From an uncultured Pseudomonadota bacterium (lineage in GTDB: Bacteria > Desulfobacterota > Desulfobulbia > Desulfobulbales > Desulfurivibrionaceae), in the NCBI GenBank assembly GCA_937868185.1, contig CALMMG010000010.1, positions 1 to 39,917 on the forward strand: a DNA stretch of 39,917 nucleotides, given 5' to 3'. The notes beneath the pieces are model-generated. The model made no database searches and was not told where the DNA came from. It saw only the letters and a program-made list of their open reading frames with translations. The first letter of the stretch is position 1. Every line of letters starts with the position of its first letter. A program made the translations under genes and the position numbers. This document shows, piece after piece, positions 38,607-39,917 of the stretch.

Positions 38607-39827
38607 ATGGCAGCGAATATCACCAAACAAGGCAGCAAGTGGCGGGTGCGTTGGCGCCTCTATCTGCCGGACGATACCTGGCTGGAAAGGTCACGCCTGA
38701 CCACCGACAAGGGGCAAGCCCGCGAGATCAAAGCCATGGCCGATCTTATCGAGATCAAGACCATGCACCAAGAAAGCACGGTGGCTGATCTCGAGCATTG
38801 GCAGCGCCATCGCTTAATAAGCAGGCAGGATGCAGCGCTGCTCAATACGTATAAAGATGCCAGAAAGACCTTGGCCCAGGCGGCCGAGGAGTACAAGATA
38901 TCAAACGATTGCGGAAAGGAAGAGACCGAGGCGCGGGCGGTGCGCATTGACCGTCTGGTGGCGATTCTGGGCCCGGAAAGATCGGTAGGAGATATCCGCC
39001 ACTCCGATGGTGAGCGCGTCAAAACAGTATTGAGGGATGGGTGGAAAGACAATAAAGACGCGAAGGAAAAAAAATACAAGGCGGTAACCATCAATAAGCA
39101 TCTGCAGGACGGCAAACGTATGTTCACCCTACAGATGGCTGAAGGGGTAATTGAACACAATCCATGGGGCGTGCTCAAAGGCGCGAAGATTCCCAAGGAT
39201 GAAGTGATCGCCCATACTGTCCTCAGTCATGACGACATTGCCAAGGTACTGGCAGAAGCAGAGAAGAGCGACCGGAGAATCGAGCCAGGAAACCCGGCGA
39301 GCCTGGGGGGGAACATGGTCCTTTTTCTGCTTATGTTCTTCGGGACAGGATTGCGGCGGAAGGAAGCAATGGCCGCCAAGATGGAGAACATTGACTGGCA
39401 GAGCCGCAGCCTGCTACTGACGATCACTAAAAATGATGAGGCCCGGTCTGTCGGGCTCGGAGAACGTCTCTACTCTTTGCTACTGGCGAGAAAAGGCGAA
39501 ACAGGCTTTATCCTGCCACGCTTTTACCTCAACTCTGTGAGCCGGGCAATCAGCCGTCATTTCAAACGATGCGGATTTAATATGCGGTTGCACGATGCCA
39601 GGCATACCTATGCCACCAGGCTGCTCGACCTTGGGGTGTTGCGGCACGATGCCATGGGCCGCACAGGCCATAAGGACAGCCGGATGCTTGATCACTACAC
39701 CCACCCGGAATTCGGGGAGGTATACGAGGATCAGTTCCCGTTCATGCAACAGACCGTGGGGGTGGCCGCAGAGACCCCCATAAAGCCCGTGAAAAATATG
39801 AAAACCGTACTGCGGGTGGTAAAATAA
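38607..39827 (+). CDS. int: Tyrosine-recombinase integrase
   Basis: A 406-residue integrase. Catalytic residues are in place: R250 (FGTGLRRKEA), K275, H329 and R332 (HDARHTYAT), H355 (GHKDS) and nucleophile Y364 (LDHYTH). The N-terminal 60 residues would be the arm-binding domain and about 85-190 the core-binding domain. It acts on attP and the tRNA target to integrate, and with a directionality factor to excise. Its stop codon lies inside the arm-type repeats beside attR. The usual position next to attR supports prophage-end assignment. Confidence 0.96.
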   Translation: MAANITKQGSKWRVRWRLYLPDDTWLERSRLTTDKGQAREIKAMADLIEIKTMHQESTVADLEHWQRHRLISRQDAALLNTYKDARKTLAQAAEEYKISNDCGKEETEARAVRIDRLVAILGPERSVGDIRHSDGERVKTVLRDGWKDNKDAKEKKYKAVTINKHLQDGKRMFTLQMAEGVIEHNPWGVLKGAKIPKDEVIAHTVLSHDDIAKVLAEAEKSDRRIEPGNPASLGGNMVLFLLMFFGTGLRRKEAMAAKMENIDWQSRSLLLTITKNDEARSVGLGERLYSLLLARKGETGFILPRFYLNSVSRAISRHFKRCGFNMRLHDARHTYATRLLDLGVLRHDAMGRTGHKDSRMLDHYTHPEFGEVYEDQFPFMQQTVGVAAETPIKPVKNMKTVLRVVK

Positions 39828-39834
39828 TGGTAAG
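39815..39834 (+). repeat. Right-arm integrase repeats
   Basis: Two copies of the arm unit, GGTGGTAAA (39815-39823) and AATGGTAAG (39826-39834), spaced 11 bp. Positions 39817-39833 equal 128-144 on the left exactly. The first copy overlaps the int stop codon, so integrase binding could affect its own gene end. The remaining bases to attR (39835-39877) show no other feature. Confidence 0.75.
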
Positions 39835-39877
39835 CAGGCTGGAAAGCCTTGTGGGACTAAATACGGCACACACCTCT

Positions 39878-39917
39878 CACGCCGGTAACACGGGTTCGAG
39901 TCCCGTAGGGGTCACCA
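39878..39917. repeat. attR: attR, 40-bp direct repeat
   Basis: Identical to positions 1-40. It is the 3' tRNA fragment left behind after integration; the DNA before it (CACACACCTCTCAC...) does not continue a functional tRNA stem, so the intact tRNA is at the left end. Confidence 0.95.

Noticed and set aside
1-39917. CRISPR array, insertion sequence or rRNA
   Set aside because: No regularly spaced palindromic repeats, transposase motifs or rRNA signatures were seen; the only repeats are att, integrase arm, operator and the 18889-18957 array.

Overview
The window is one complete temperate-phage genome integrated in a bacterial chromosome. It begins and ends with the same 40-base sequence, which is the 3' part of a tRNA (best match by eye tRNA-Glu: T-arm, acceptor strand and CCA). 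The tyrosine integrase gene lies just inside the right repeat. The phage is a siphovirus with lambda-like head and packaging parts: lambda gpA-type terminase, gpW, gpB-type portal, a protease/capsid fusion, a long tape measure, and a -1 frameshift in the tail chaperones. Its tail-tip gene order resembles the Rhodobacter gene transfer agent. The host is Gram-negative, because there is an inner-membrane Rz spanin with a nested Rz1 lipoprotein. Codon use is GC-rich by eye, and the family mix resembles prophages of Desulfobacterota/Deltaproteobacteria, but that host guess is weak.

Layout, left to right. 1-208: attL, a strong terminator and phased integrase arm-type repeats. 209-673 (+): an orphan membrane protein. 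647-18853 (-): late genes read leftward; in transcription order these are gpW, portal, protease/capsid, head completion, tail tube, chaperones, tape measure, tail tip, fibre and lysis genes. 18854-20750 (+): an inverted, AT-richer cargo island of hicA, hicB, an unknown gene, a four-helix membrane protein related to the one at 209, and a small exported protein. 20807-25323 (-): the packaging operon, with zinc-ribbon, ASCH and Nudix genes between the two terminase subunits and a candidate late promoter at 25349-25377. 25396-34817 (-): a tightly coupled early operon in which most junctions are ATGA overlaps. It holds a helicase-methyltransferase fusion, a zinc-ribbon/TOPRIM primase, an SF3 helicase-primase, and small membrane and DNA-binding proteins. 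34818-36099: the lysis-lysogeny switch, with a Cro-like gene and a repressor diverging from a shared operator, plus a third XRE gene lying inverted in the path of the leftward transcript. 36131-39827 (+): an ImmA/IrrE-like metallopeptidase, a receiver-PAS-degenerate histidine kinase protein, a lipoprotein and the integrase.

The most interesting feature is the lysogeny block at 35260-38126. The repressor has an HTH but no LexA/CI-type self-cleaving domain. The next gene encodes an HExxH protease of the kind that destroys such repressors in ICEBs1-like elements. The gene after that, overlapping it by 41 bases, encodes a protein with an intact phospho-acceptor receiver, a PAS domain and a kinase-like C-terminus that has lost the phosphorylatable His and the ATP-binding Asn residues. 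I infer that the prophage couples a host two-component or small-molecule signal to repressor proteolysis. Second in interest are the inverted island with its membrane-protein paralogue pair, and a lysis cassette containing a 42-residue protein with a phospholipase A2-like CCxxHDxxY motif.
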